A stretch of 64,000 nucleotides of DNA from positions 1 through 64,000 of the forward strand of contig JAVBXK010000011.1 of the NCBI GenBank assembly GCA_030824555.1. The letters run 5' to 3'. The position numbers and the translations under genes are program-made. This DNA is from a bacterium. Lineage in GTDB: Bacteria; Pseudomonadota; Gammaproteobacteria; Burkholderiales; Burkholderiaceae_C. Under the pieces are notes generated by a model, which was given only the letters and a program-made list of their open reading frames with translations, was not told the DNA's origin and searched no databases. Of this stretch, positions 17,853 through 27,227 are shown in pieces; position 1 is the first letter of the stretch, and each line of letters starts with the position of its first letter.

Positions 17853-18872
17853 ATGGCACTTTATTCCCGTATTTCCGGTACTGGCAGTGCGTTGCCCGCG
17901 CGCCGCCTGACCAACGCAGACTTGGTCACCTTGCTGGCTGAGCGTGGGTTGGAAACCAGCGACGAGTGGATCGTCGAACGCACTGGCATTCGCGCACGCC
18001 ATTTTGTCGATGCCGACACCAATGCCAGCGATTTGGCGTTCAAGGCTTGTGAAGCAGCTCTGCAGGCGGCCGGGTGCCCGCTGTCCGACATCGACCTGAT
18101 CGTGGTGGGCACGTCCACGCCCGACATGGTGTTTCCATCGACAGCCACGATCCTTCAGAACAAGCTGACCCAGGCTGCGCTTGCTCGCGGTGAGGCGGGC
18201 GGGGCAGGCGGTGCGGCGTTTGACGTGCAGGCCGTGTGCAGCGGTTTTGTCTATGCATTGACGCTGGCAGATGCGCTCATCAAGACGGGTACGGCACACA
18301 AGGCCCTGGTGGTCGGTGCCGAGGTGTTTTCCCGGATCCTCGATTTCAACGACCGCACTACCTGCGTGCTATTCGGAGATGGCGCGGGCGCTGTCGTGCT
18401 GGAGGCGTGTGAACACGACGGTTCAGGCCCCGGCATTCTGGCTACCGACATCCATGCCGATGGCAAGCACACGGGCATCCTGTGTGTGCCGGGTACAGTC
18501 AGTGGTGGCCAAGTGTTGGGTGACCCTACCCTGAAAATGGATGGGCAGGCCGTCTTCAAACTGGCAGTGGGTGTGCTGGAAGATGCCGCGCGTGCTGTGC
18601 TGGACAAAGCAGGTAAAACAGCGGCCGATGTCGATTGGCTGGTGCCACACCAGGCCAACATTCGCATCATGCAGGGCACTGCCCGCAAACTCAAACTGCC
18701 GATGGACAAGGTGGTGGTCACCGTGGACCAGCATGGCAACACATCGGCCGCGTCGATCCCGCTTGCGCTGGATGAGGCTGTGCGGTCCGGCAAGGTGTTG
18801 CCAGGGCAGATCGTGATGCTCGAAGGTGTGGGTGGTGGTTTCACTTGGGGTGCTGTACTGCTCAAAATGTAG
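17853..18872 (+). CDS. fabH: 3-oxoacyl-ACP synthase III (KAS III)
   Basis: Condenses acetyl-CoA with malonyl-ACP to begin fatty-acid synthesis. The start at 17853 ([15 protein letters not shown]) gives 339 residues, slightly longer than the family norm. The Cys-His-Asn triad is visible: Cys in DVQAVCSGF, His in [12 protein letters not shown] and Asn in [11 protein letters not shown] Gly/Ala-rich loop, [13 protein letters not shown], just before the active site explains the extra length and is common in Burkholderiales. The last codons and stop fall inside a dispersed repeat copy that fills the gap to fabD. Confidence 0.97.
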   Translation: MALYSRISGTGSALPARRLTNADLVTLLAERGLETSDEWIVERTGIRARHFVDADTNASDLAFKACEAALQAAGCPLSDIDLIVVGTSTPDMVFPSTATILQNKLTQAALARGEAGGAGGAAFDVQAVCSGFVYALTLADALIKTGTAHKALVVGAEVFSRILDFNDRTTCVLFGDGAGAVVLEACEHDGSGPGILATDIHADGKHTGILCVPGTVSGGQVLGDPTLKMDGQAVFKLAVGVLEDAARAVLDKAGKTAADVDWLVPHQANIRIMQGTARKLKLPMDKVVVTVDQHGNTSAASIPLALDEAVRSGKVLPGQIVMLEGVGGGFTWGAVLLKM

Positions 18873-18919
18873 AGCAACAGTTTGAATGAATAAAAGCGGT
18901 AAAGGCTGATTTTGTTATG
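18864..18919 (+). repeat. Dispersed 55-bp repeat, copy 3 (fabH-fabD junction)
   Basis: AAAATGTAGAGCAACAG, a spacer, ATAAAAGCGGTAAAGG and TGATTTTG follow the shared order of the family. It contains the fabH stop codon (18870-18872) and reaches the fabD ATG (18917-18919), so it fills the whole gap between the two genes. Confidence 0.7.
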
Positions 18920-19870
18920 AGTTCTGGATTTGCTTTCGTGTTTCCCGGTCAAGGCTCGCAAGCTGTGGGCATGTTGGATGCCTGGGGTGGCCATGCCTCA
19001 GTGCGCGAGGCAGTGGCCGAGGCGTCCGATGCGTTGGGTGAAGACATCGGCGCATTGATCCACGACGGCCCCAAAGAAGCCTTGGCGTTGACCACCAACA
19101 CGCAGCCCGTGATGCTGGTGGCCGGTGTGTCTGCATACCGCGCCTGGCTTGCTGAGGGCGGTGCAGTGCCTGCCGTGGTGGCGGGGCATTCGTTGGGTGA
19201 ATACTCGGCACTGGTTGCCGCCGGTGTGTTGACGCTGTCGCAGGCGGCGCCGCTGGTGCGCTTCCGCGCAGCGGCCATGCAATCGGCCGTGCCGGTGGGC
19301 GTGGGGGCCATGGCGGCCATCCTTGGGCTGGCATCTGACTTGGTGGTCAAGGGTTGCCAAGACGCCATGGCGACTTTCGAGGCGGGTTCTGCCGATGTCG
19401 TGGAAGCCGTCAACTTCAATGACCCGATGCAAACCGTCATCGCCGGTTCGAAAGCGGGCGTTGACAAAGCCTGCGAGGTGCTCAAGGCCATGGGTGCCAA
19501 ACGCGCGCTGCCGTTGCCGGTGTCGGCGCCTTTCCATTCCAGCCTGATGAAGCCTGCTGCCGAGCAGTTGCGTGAACGCCTGGCTGACACGACGTTTGCA
19601 GCGCCGCAGATCAGCGTGCTGAACAACATCGATGTGCAGGTTGAAACCGATGCCGCGCGAATTCGCGATGCGTTGTACCGCCAGGCCTTTGGCCCCGTTC
19701 GCTGGGTCGAGTGCGTCAGGCAGATCAAAACCATGGGCGTCACCCAGTTGGTGGAGTGTGGTCCCGGCAAGGTGCTCGCAGGCCTTACCAAGCGCATCGA
19801 TGCCGAGCTGACCGGGCTCGCGCTGTACGACCCCACCACCCTGGCCGATGTGAAAGGTGCTTTGTCATGA
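18917..19870 (+). CDS. fabD: Malonyl-CoA:ACP transacylase
   Basis: Loads malonyl units on ACP for chain elongation. The 317-residue product starts with FAFVFPGQGSQAVGM. The nucleophile elbow GHSLGEYSALVAAG carries the active serine. RAAAMQSAVP contributes the arginine that binds the malonyl carboxylate, and the His partner lies in LPVSAPFHSSLM. A C-terminal VECGPGKVLAGL is typical. Its start lies at the end of a repeat copy, and its stop overlaps fabG by 4 bp (ATGA), indicating coupled translation. Confidence 0.97.
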   Translation: MSSGFAFVFPGQGSQAVGMLDAWGGHASVREAVAEASDALGEDIGALIHDGPKEALALTTNTQPVMLVAGVSAYRAWLAEGGAVPAVVAGHSLGEYSALVAAGVLTLSQAAPLVRFRAAAMQSAVPVGVGAMAAILGLASDLVVKGCQDAMATFEAGSADVVEAVNFNDPMQTVIAGSKAGVDKACEVLKAMGAKRALPLPVSAPFHSSLMKPAAEQLRERLADTTFAAPQISVLNNIDVQVETDAARIRDALYRQAFGPVRWVECVRQIKTMGVTQLVECGPGKVLAGLTKRIDAELTGLALYDPTTLADVKGALS

Positions 19871-20616
19871 GTGAAATCAAAATGGAAGGCCAGGTTGCGC
19901 TGGTCACCGGTGCATCCCGCGGTATCGGGGCGGCCATTGCATTGGAGTTGGCTCGCAAGGGCGTGAAGGTCACGGGTACGGCCACCACAGACGACGGTGC
20001 GGCCAAGATCAGCGCTGCGCTGCAGGCTTACCCTGGTTGCCAAGGCGTCAACCTCAATGTCAACGACGCGGCTGCCGGTGATGCGCTGGTGGACAGCATC
20101 GTCAAAGCACAAGGTGGCCTGCACATTCTGGTCAACAACGCTGGCATCACCCGCGACACCTTGGCCATGCGCCTCAAAGACGACGACTGGGATGCGGTGC
20201 TGGACACCAACCTGAAGGCCGTTTTCCGCATGAGTCGGGCCGTCATCCGCCCCATGATGAAGCAGCGGTATGGCCGCATCATCGGGATCACCAGCGTGGT
20301 GGGCGCATCGGGTAACGCTGGCCAGGCCAACTACGCGGCCGCAAAGGCTGGTGTGGCAGGCATGACGCGTGCACTGGCGCGTGAGCTGGGCAGCCGAAAC
20401 ATCACCGTCAATTGCGTGGCACCCGGTTTCATCGAAACCGACATGACCGCTGCGTTGCCGGAAGACCAGCAAAAAGCGCTGCTGTCGCAAATTCCATTGG
20501 GCCACCTGGGCAAGCCGTCGGACATCGCACACATGGTGGCGTTTCTGGCAAGCCCGAAGGCAAGCTACGTGACCGGGCAAGAAATGCATGTCAACGGTGG
20601 CATGCACATGAGCTGA
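19867..20616 (+). CDS. fabG: 3-oxoacyl-ACP reductase
   Basis: NADPH-dependent short-chain dehydrogenase that reduces beta-ketoacyl-ACP. The 249-residue product has the cofactor motif GASRGIG at the N-terminus, the NNAGITRD segment, and the catalytic Ser-Tyr-Lys as TSVVGASGNAGQANYAAAKAG. The C-terminal substrate region APGFIETDMTAALPE and the ending YVTGQEMHVNGGMHM are standard for FabG. The start overlaps fabD by 4 bp. acpP is 110 bp downstream, with a TAAAAT -10-like box in the gap but no good -35. Confidence 0.97.
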   Translation: MSEIKMEGQVALVTGASRGIGAAIALELARKGVKVTGTATTDDGAAKISAALQAYPGCQGVNLNVNDAAAGDALVDSIVKAQGGLHILVNNAGITRDTLAMRLKDDDWDAVLDTNLKAVFRMSRAVIRPMMKQRYGRIIGITSVVGASGNAGQANYAAAKAGVAGMTRALARELGSRNITVNCVAPGFIETDMTAALPEDQQKALLSQIPLGHLGKPSDIAHMVAFLASPKASYVTGQEMHVNGGMHMS

Positions 20617-20708
20617 CACAACTTGGTACAGAATGTCGTCGGCAGGCTGCCCGGCGGGTCGATCAGAGAGTCCTCTCTGGTCACGGCTAAAATGGCGGCC
20701 TGTTTTAA

Positions 20709-20966
<258 letters not shown>

Positions 20967-20973
20967 TTACCGC

Positions 20974-22221
20974 ATGACCCGTCGCCGCGTCGTTGTGACT
21001 GGGCTGGGTTGCGTGAGTCCCGTGGGAAACACGGTGCCACAAACCTGGGCCAATTTGCTTGCCGGGCAATCCGGTATCGATCTCATCACGAAGTTTGATG
21101 CTTCGGCTTTTGCCTGCAAGATTGCAGGCGAGGTCAAAGGTTTCGATCTTGGAACCTACATCAACTCCAAAGATGCTCGCACCATGGACTCCTTCATCCA
21201 CTTCGGTGTGGCTGCAGCAGCCCAGGCCGTGGCCGATGCCGGGTTGCCCACGGGCGATGCACTGGACGATGAGCTGGCAACGCGAATCGGTGTGATCGTG
21301 GGTTCGGGCATTGGCGGCTTGCCGCTGATCGAGAACACACGTGACGAGTTGGTCAGCCGAGGCCCGAGGCGGATTTCTCCGTTTTTCGTGCCTGCGTCGA
21401 TTATCAACATGGTGTCAGGCCATGTGTCGATGCGCTTTGGCTTCAAAGGCCCCAACCTGTCCGTGGTCACTGCTTGCACCACAGGCCTGCATTGCATCGG
21501 TGAAGCGAGCCGGAAGATCGAATACGGTGACGCTGATGTGGTCGTTGCCGGGGGGACTGAGGCCACGGTGTCACCGTTGGGGGTGGGTGGTTTCGCTTCC
21601 ATGCGTGCCCTGAGTACCCGTAACGACGACCCCAAGACAGCATCTCGCCCCTGGGACAAAGACCGTGACGGTTTCGTTCTGGGCGAGGGTGCCGGGGTCA
21701 TGGTGCTGGAAGAATACGAGCACGCCAAGGCCCGTGGTGCACGCATTTACGCTGAAGTGTGTGGTTATGGCATGAGTGCCGACGCCGGCCACATGACCGC
21801 ACCCAACATGGATGGCCCGCGCCGTGCCATGGTGAATGCACTGCGCAACGCCGGTGTCAATGCCGATCAGATTGACTACCTCAATGCGCATGGCACGTCC
21901 ACGCCTTTGGGTGATGTGAATGAAACCAACGCCATCAAGGCTGCGCTGGGAGGCCATGCGCACAAGTTGGTGGTCAACTCCACCAAGTCCATGACCGGTC
22001 ACCTGCTGGGTGGCGCTGGTGGGCTTGAAAGTGTGGTCACTGTGCTGGCGCTGTACAACCAGAAGAGCCCGCCCACGATCAACATTTTTGACCAAGACCC
22101 TGAGTGTGATCTGGATTACTGTGCCAACACGGCACGTGACATGCGGATCGACTACGCCCTGAAGAACAACTTCGGGTTCGGTGGTACCAACGGTTCGCTG
22201 GTGTTCAAACGTTTCGTCTGA
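20974..22221 (+). CDS. fabF: 3-oxoacyl-ACP synthase II (KAS II)
   Basis: Elongating condensing enzyme of type II fatty-acid synthesis, 415 residues. The active-site cysteine lies in VVTACTTGLHCIGEA. The two catalytic histidines are in YLNAHGTSTPLGD and KSMTGHLLGGAGG, and NNFGFGGTNGSLVF ends the thiolase fold. It follows acpP by 7 bp. The next gene is a small membrane protein, then the sigma-E operon, so fatty-acid and envelope-stress genes are adjacent. Confidence 0.97.
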   Translation: MTRRRVVVTGLGCVSPVGNTVPQTWANLLAGQSGIDLITKFDASAFACKIAGEVKGFDLGTYINSKDARTMDSFIHFGVAAAAQAVADAGLPTGDALDDELATRIGVIVGSGIGGLPLIENTRDELVSRGPRRISPFFVPASIINMVSGHVSMRFGFKGPNLSVVTACTTGLHCIGEASRKIEYGDADVVVAGGTEATVSPLGVGGFASMRALSTRNDDPKTASRPWDKDRDGFVLGEGAGVMVLEEYEHAKARGARIYAEVCGYGMSADAGHMTAPNMDGPRRAMVNALRNAGVNADQIDYLNAHGTSTPLGDVNETNAIKAALGGHAHKLVVNSTKSMTGHLLGGAGGLESVVTVLALYNQKSPPTINIFDQDPECDLDYCANTARDMRIDYALKNNFGFGGTNGSLVFKRFV

Positions 22222-22251
22222 TCCGGCCGACCACGTTCAGCCTGCGCCCAG

Positions 22252-22794
22252 GTGTCTCGCGGCCACGCCCCATCGGTGTCATTCCTGGTGGGGCATTCGC
22301 ATTTTCTGGGGTGGTGCCTGTTGTCGTGGCTGCTGTTTGCCGCTGGTCTGCTGGCGCTGACCGCCTTGCATGGGTGGACGCATTCAACGACGGATGCAGG
22401 GTTGTGGTGGGCAGGGCTGCTGGGTGTGACCAGTGTCGTGAGTGCCAGCCTGTGCTGGCGCTGGTGGCACACGCCGACTGGCTGGTTGACCTGGGCGCCT
22501 GTGGCCGCAGTCCCGGCACACGCCCGGGGCTCGACCGATGAACTTGCGAGTGGTTGGTGGTGGACACCCGCCGATGGGGGGGCAACCGTGGGCATTGGCT
22601 TGCCAGTCATCACCCTTGATGGCCAGGTCTGCTTGGGATTGCGGGTGCCCTGTCAAATGCCCGGGGCACGCACAGTCCTTCCTGTCTTTGCGCCACCACA
22701 GTACCGTTCTCGCTGGTTGTGGGTGGACCGTTCCATGCACCCGGAGCGGTGGTTGGCGTTGCGAAGGGCGCTGTGGGCGGTGCGTCCTGCGTAA
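22252..22794 (+). CDS. Hypothetical membrane protein
   Basis: Product not recognised. The frame from GTG 22252 gives 180 residues with two hydrophobic segments, FLGWCLLSWLLFAAGLLALTAL and GLWWAGLLGVTSVVSASLCW. A Trp-rich soluble part follows, containing SGWWWTPADGGATVGIGLP and a C-terminal RWLALRRALWAVRPA. The lack of an in-frame ATG leaves the start uncertain. A small, poorly conserved membrane protein at this place between fabF and rpoE is usual in Burkholderiales. Composition resembles its neighbours. It might assist envelope functions, but nothing in the sequence proves this. Confidence 0.6.
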   Translation: MSRGHAPSVSFLVGHSHFLGWCLLSWLLFAAGLLALTALHGWTHSTTDAGLWWAGLLGVTSVVSASLCWRWWHTPTGWLTWAPVAAVPAHARGSTDELASGWWWTPADGGATVGIGLPVITLDGQVCLGLRVPCQMPGARTVLPVFAPPQYRSRWLWVDRSMHPERWLALRRALWAVRPA

Positions 22795-22869
22795 GGGGTT
22801 AGAGCTTGTCCTGCTGCATGGCGGTGGATCGATGGTCGCCTCGGGTATATTGCAGCGCCTGCCTGAGCC

Positions 22870-23508
22870 ATGAACCCTCTTCCCGCCAAATACACCACGA
22901 CCGACACCGATGCCATGCTGGTTCAGCGCGCAACGGCGGGCGAGTCGCGTGCATTCGAGCTGCTGGTCATCAAATACCAGCGCCGGGTGGAGCGTTTGAT
23001 CGGCCGCATGGTGCGCGACGTCGACCTTGTGCCCGACATCGCGCAGGAAACATTCATCCGCGCGTACCGGGCCTTGCCGCAGTTCAGGGGGGATGCGCAG
23101 TTCTACACCTGGCTTTACCGCATCGCGGTCAACACGGCCAAGAAACACCTGATGGATCTCAAACGCGATCCGGTGATGACGATGTCATCGCTGGAAGGTG
23201 ACGACGACGATGAAACTTCTGGCAACGGTTTGGCACAAAGACTGGGTGCCACAGATGATGAAACCCCCGAAGCCGTGCTTGCCAGCAAGGAAATTGCATT
23301 GGCCGTCAACGAGGCGATGGATGCGCTGCCGGCAGAACTGCGTCAGGCCATCACGTTGCGCGAAATCGAGGGCCTGAGCTATGACGACATCGCGCAAGCC
23401 CTGGATTGCCCCATCGGTACCGTGCGTTCGCGCATTTTCCGTGCGCGGGAAGCCATATCGAACCGCATCAAGCCCATGTTGGACAGGCAAGCTGGCAAAC
23501 GCTGGTAG
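22870..23508 (+). CDS. rpoE: RNA polymerase sigma factor RpoE (sigma-24)
   Basis: Extracytoplasmic-function sigma factor for the envelope stress response, 212 residues. Region 2 includes the core-binding helix RAFELLVIKYQRRVERLIGR, the -10 recognition stretch DIAQETFIRAYRALPQFRG and the motif FYTWLYRIAVNTAKKHL. Region 4 has the helix-turn-helix LREIEGLSYDDIAQALDCP with PIGTVRSRIFRAREAI. An acidic loop, EGDDDDETSGNG, joins the two regions. rseA, rseB and mucD follow in order, so its anti-sigma control is encoded in the same run. Confidence 0.96.
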   Translation: MNPLPAKYTTTDTDAMLVQRATAGESRAFELLVIKYQRRVERLIGRMVRDVDLVPDIAQETFIRAYRALPQFRGDAQFYTWLYRIAVNTAKKHLMDLKRDPVMTMSSLEGDDDDETSGNGLAQRLGATDDETPEAVLASKEIALAVNEAMDALPAELRQAITLREIEGLSYDDIAQALDCPIGTVRSRIFRAREAISNRIKPMLDRQAGKRW

Positions 23509-23550
23509 TGCCCCTTGAAGTACCCCTTGAGACCGCAACCGGATCACCCC

Positions 23551-24294
23551 ATGCCCATGAACCCGATCTCTGCATCAAAGCCACCCAAGTTGGCGGCTGC
23601 AACGCCTGCACCGGACGCTGTGGCAGCTGGTATTTCCGCGTGGATGGACGGTGACCTGGCGTTTGCCGAGTTCGCTGGTGATGAAGGTGACCTGCCACCT
23701 GAAGATGCCACCGATACCTGGCACCGCTACCACCTGATCGGTGACGTGTTGCGCGCCGGGTCGCCTGCTGCGTTCGTGAGTTCAAACGCCGCGCGTGACA
23801 GTGCCCGTGCGCATGCCTTTGCTCGAGCCATTGTGGCGCAGGCCGCCGCCGCGTCCCGGGCGACGGATGCTTTGCCTGCTGAAACGGTGGTGTCAAACAC
23901 CGTTGTCATCTCAACACTTAGGCCGGTCGCAATGGCTGCACCAGCTGCAAACGATGCAGTTTTCCGCTGGAAAATGGTGGCCGGTTTCGTGTCTGTGGCG
24001 GCCGTTGCTGCCGTGGCGTGGTCGGTGGTCGGTTTGGGTGGCTCACTTGGCGAAGGGGCTACGCTGGCCGCCGCACCGGTAGAGCGCCAGCTGACAGCCC
24101 CTGCCGCACCGATACCGTTGTTTGTCGCCTCTGCACCCGAGCCAGTCTGGGTGAGCACGCCCCAAGGCGTGGTGCTGCGGGATGCCCGCATGGAAGAGTT
24201 GATGCGCACCCATCGTCAGGCGGGTGGTGGCCCGGCGTTGCAAGTGCCGGCAGGTTTCCTGCGTGCAGCCACGCACGATGCGGCCCAGCGTTAA
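23551..24294 (+). CDS. rseA: Sigma-E anti-sigma factor RseA
   Basis: Inner-membrane protein that sequesters RpoE and is released by regulated proteolysis. I chose ATG 23551 (a second ATG lies at 23557); a TTG at 23515 would lengthen it. The 247-residue product has the anti-sigma domain at about 25-75 (SAWMDGDLAFAEF and DTWHRYHLIGDVLRAG). A membrane helix lies near residues 145-165 (MVAGFVSVAAVAAVAWSVVG). The periplasmic tail ends in the conserved ARMEELMRTHRQAGGG. The regulator RseB and the protease MucD are encoded next. Confidence 0.92.
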   Translation: MPMNPISASKPPKLAAATPAPDAVAAGISAWMDGDLAFAEFAGDEGDLPPEDATDTWHRYHLIGDVLRAGSPAAFVSSNAARDSARAHAFARAIVAQAAAASRATDALPAETVVSNTVVISTLRPVAMAAPAANDAVFRWKMVAGFVSVAAVAAVAWSVVGLGGSLGEGATLAAAPVERQLTAPAAPIPLFVASAPEPVWVSTPQGVVLRDARMEELMRTHRQAGGGPALQVPAGFLRAATHDAAQR

Positions 24295-24327
24295 GTTTTG
24301 TCGCTTGTTGTTCGATTTGGGGTATTC

Positions 24328-25350
24328 ATGAAAAAAATGCATCTATCGCTTTATACACAAGCGTTGTTTGCTATTTTTTCTGCACATGTTTTTGCTGCAG
24401 TTCCAGCCCCAGCAACCGTTGCAACCACCCAGGCGGTGGCGTCTGCAGACGTGGGTGAATGGTTGCACAAGCTGCATGAGTCGTCTCGGCGCAAGGCCTA
24501 TACCGGCACCTTCGTGGTGTCCACGGCAGGGACCATGTCCAGCGCCCGCATCTGGCATGTGTGCGATGGGGAGCAACAGCTCGAACGCGTTGACACACTG
24601 ACCGGCCCGGCCCGCACCACCTTGCGCCGCAACGACGAGGTGGTGACGTTTGTGCCCGAATCACGGTTGACCGTGCTGGAGCGCCGTGAAGCACTCAACC
24701 TTTTTCCGGCTAACCTGCAACCCGGTGACCTGGCGGTTGGCGAGTTTTACACACTGCATGCGCTGGCTGGTGCCGAGCGCGTGGCCGGGTTGCTGGCCGA
24801 TGCGCACGAACTGCTACCGCGCGACGATTTGCGCTTCGGGTACCGCGTGTGGTCCGAGCGCAAGACGGGGCTCGTGGTCAAGTTGCAAACGCTCGACAGC
24901 GACCGGCGCGTGCTGGAGCAAGTTGCCTTTTCCGAGTTGAACCTCGGTGCGCCGGTGAAGGTCGAGCAACTGCTGAAGATGATGAAGAACCGCCCTGGCT
25001 ACACGGTGCAAAACGTGTCGCTCACGCGCACCACCCCGCTGGAGCAGGGCTGGCGCCTGCGCAAGCCAGTACCGGGTTTCGTGTCCACGGGTTGCCATGT
25101 GCGCAGCATGTCGTCCGCCAGTGATCCTGGCAAAGCGCCGATGCAATGGGTTTTTTCCGATGGACTGGCGTCGGTGTCTGTGTTTGTCGAGCCGCATGAC
25201 GCCACCCGGCACGGTGCCGAAAGCCAAATGTCGTCAGGTGCCACACATTCCCTGTCGCGGCGCCACGGCGAGTTCTGGGTGACCTTGGTGGGCGAGGTGC
25301 CAGCCAAGACGTTGACCTCGTTTGCCCAGGGGCTGGAGCGCACCCGCTGA
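24328..25350 (+). CDS. rseB: Sigma-E factor regulatory protein RseB (MucB)
   Basis: Periplasmic protein that binds the RseA periplasmic domain and blocks DegS cleavage until envelope damage occurs. The start at 24328 gives 340 residues with a signal peptide, MKKMHLSLYTQALFAIFSA. Most of that peptide is encoded by a dispersed repeat copy. The mature part shows YTGTFVVSTAGTMSSARI, the lipid-binding N-domain start, and the C-domain motif SDGLASVSVFVEP followed by HGEFWVTLVGEVP. It lies 33 bp after rseA and 82 bp before mucD. Confidence 0.94.
   Translation: MKKMHLSLYTQALFAIFSAHVFAAVPAPATVATTQAVASADVGEWLHKLHESSRRKAYTGTFVVSTAGTMSSARIWHVCDGEQQLERVDTLTGPARTTLRRNDEVVTFVPESRLTVLERREALNLFPANLQPGDLAVGEFYTLHALAGAERVAGLLADAHELLPRDDLRFGYRVWSERKTGLVVKLQTLDSDRRVLEQVAFSELNLGAPVKVEQLLKMMKNRPGYTVQNVSLTRTTPLEQGWRLRKPVPGFVSTGCHVRSMSSASDPGKAPMQWVFSDGLASVSVFVEPHDATRHGAESQMSSGATHSLSRRHGEFWVTLVGEVPAKTLTSFAQGLERTR
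24331..24380 (-). repeat. Dispersed 55-bp repeat, copy 4 (rseB signal peptide)
   Basis: On the minus strand: AAAAAATAGCAAACAA, CGCTT, a short spacer, AAAGCGATAGATGC, then a T-run. CGCTT and AAGCG form a small hairpin core also seen in the leuD-leuB copy. It encodes residues 2 to about 18 of RseB. Confidence 0.7.
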
Positions 25351-25432
25351 TCCCGGCCCTTGTGCATCGCCGCTGTGCCCTTATGTGGGGCGCTCGTGTG
25401 GATGGCCCCGTCTTGTTTTCAGGAGTTGATTG

Positions 25433-26932
25433 ATGCTTTCCAATGATTCGTTGTTTCGTTTGAAGCCTCTGGTTGCGCTGTGCCACGGCCTGGTGCTGGC
25501 GTTGGGGGTGGCAACGGTGACCTTGCCTGTCGTGGCGCAAGCCCAGCCCGGTCAGGCCGTTGTGCGTGGTCTGCCCGATTTCACCGATCTGGTGGAGCAG
25601 GTCGGGCCGTCAGTTGTCAACATCCGCACGCTCGAAAAAGTGCGTGGTGGTGGCAATGCCGCCAACGCACCTGACGAGCAGATGCTGGAGTTTTTCCGCC
25701 GCTTTGGCATCCCCGTTCCCCCCGGTGCGGGCAAAGGCAATCCGCGCCAGGAGCGTGGTGGCGCTGAGGAAGAGCGGCCCACGGGCGTGGGTTCAGGTTT
25801 CATCCTCACGCCGGATGGCTTCATCATGACCAACGCGCACGTGGTGGACAGCGCCGACGAGTTGCTGGTGACGCTGCCTGACAAACGCGAATTCAAGGCG
25901 CGGGTGGTAGGCGTGGACAAGCGCACAGACGTGGCCGTGGTCAAGATCGAGGCGCTGGGTTTGCCCGCCGTGCGCATTGGCGATGCCAACCGCATCAAGG
26001 TCGGCGAATGGGTCATGGCCATCGGCTCGCCGTTTGGTCTTGAAAACTCGGTCACAGCGGGCATCGTCAGCGCCAAGCAGCGAGACACGGGCGACTATTT
26101 GCCGTTCATCCAGACAGACGTTGCCATCAACCCGGGCAATTCGGGCGGCCCGTTGATCAACATGCGTGGGGAGGTGATCGGCATCAACAGCCAGATCTAT
26201 TCACGCTCCGGCGGTTTCATGGGCATTTCGTTCGCCATTCCGATTGACGAGGCCATGCGGGTGTCCGAGCAATTGCGCGCCACCGGCAAGGTCACGCGCG
26301 GGCGCATCGGGGTGTCGATCGACCAGGTGCCCAAAGACGTGGCCGAGTCGCTGGGCCTGGGTGAGGCCAAGGGGGCGCTGGTGCGCGGTGTGGAGGCCGA
26401 CTCGCCCGCAGGTAAGGCAGGCATTGAAGCCGGGGACATCATCATTCGCTTCGACGGCAAAGTCATCGACAAGTCGGTTGACTTGCCACGGCTCGTGGGC
26501 AATACCAAGCCCGGCACGCGCAGCACCATCACCGTGTTCCGCCGTGGACAGTCTAAAGACCTGGCCATCGTGGTGGGCGAGGTGGAGCCCGAGCAGCGTC
26601 AGACGGCCAAGCGGCCCGGTGGCAACGAGGGCAAGGCCGTGCCGTCCGGCGCAGCGAAAGGCCTGGGCCTGGCCTTGAGCGACCTGACCGATGCGCAGCG
26701 CAGTCAACTGAAGGTCAAAGGTGGGGTGCGTATCGAATCGGTTGACGGTGCGGCTGCTCGCGCCGGTTTGCGCGATGGCGATGTGATCCTGACCGTGGCC
26801 AACACCGAGGTGGCCTCTGTCAAGGAGTTCGAAGCCGCCTTGGCCAAGCAGGACAAAAACCGTGCCATCAGTCTGCTCATCCGCAGGGGCGAGTGGGCTC
26901 AGTATGTCGTGATCCGACCCAGCGGGCGTTGA
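25433..26932 (+). CDS. mucD: Periplasmic HtrA/DegP-type serine protease (MucD)
   Basis: Protease-chaperone that removes misfolded envelope proteins. An AGGAG site lies 7 bases before ATG 25433, giving 499 residues. A signal peptide ends near VVAQAQP. The trypsin-like domain has His in MTNAHVV, Asp in DKRTDVAVVKI and Ser in NPGNSGGPLIN. Two PDZ domains follow, beginning near RGRIGVSIDQVP and GVRIESVDGAAARAG. The His-Asp-Ser triad is complete. Location after rseB marks it as the MucD member of the sigma-E module. Confidence 0.96.
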   Translation: MLSNDSLFRLKPLVALCHGLVLALGVATVTLPVVAQAQPGQAVVRGLPDFTDLVEQVGPSVVNIRTLEKVRGGGNAANAPDEQMLEFFRRFGIPVPPGAGKGNPRQERGGAEEERPTGVGSGFILTPDGFIMTNAHVVDSADELLVTLPDKREFKARVVGVDKRTDVAVVKIEALGLPAVRIGDANRIKVGEWVMAIGSPFGLENSVTAGIVSAKQRDTGDYLPFIQTDVAINPGNSGGPLINMRGEVIGINSQIYSRSGGFMGISFAIPIDEAMRVSEQLRATGKVTRGRIGVSIDQVPKDVAESLGLGEAKGALVRGVEADSPAGKAGIEAGDIIIRFDGKVIDKSVDLPRLVGNTKPGTRSTITVFRRGQSKDLAIVVGEVEPEQRQTAKRPGGNEGKAVPSGAAKGLGLALSDLTDAQRSQLKVKGGVRIESVDGAAARAGLRDGDVILTVANTEVASVKEFEAALAKQDKNRAISLLIRRGEWAQYVVIRPSGR

Positions 26933-26945
26933 CCCACTGCTGATT

Positions 26946-26997
26946 GACCGTGCCCAGGCGCGGTGTGCTGGGCAGCACGGTCGCGTGGCACCTTTTT
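26946..26997 (+). terminator. Probable intrinsic terminator after mucD
   Basis: GACCGTGC (26946-26953) pairs with GCACGGTC (26975-26982), with inner CCAG/CTGG pairing, and TTTTT lies at 26993-26997. The T-run is about 10 bp beyond the stem, so efficiency is uncertain. It would separate the sigma-E genes from lepA. Confidence 0.5.
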
Positions 26998-27227
26998 GGG
27001 CGGCAAGCGTCTGGCGGTGCGGGTGCACAGGCTCGCCGGGTAAAATCAGCAAGTTATGCCCAGGCCAGTGGCTTCACCGTTGACGTGGAGGCTGATGGCC
27101 TGTTTTGCTTGGCGCGCCGGGCTTTTTTGTCCGGTTCAGGGTTCGTGGCCTGCCTCACCACGCTGCGTGTCGAATGGGGCGCGCTTTTTTCGCACGGTTT
27201 CCTCTTTCGTTCCGGCGCATTTTTTCG

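Noticed and set aside
27105-27227. N-terminal extension of LepA
   Set aside because: The frame is open upstream, but the family starts at [10 protein letters not shown] and the extension has no homologous look.
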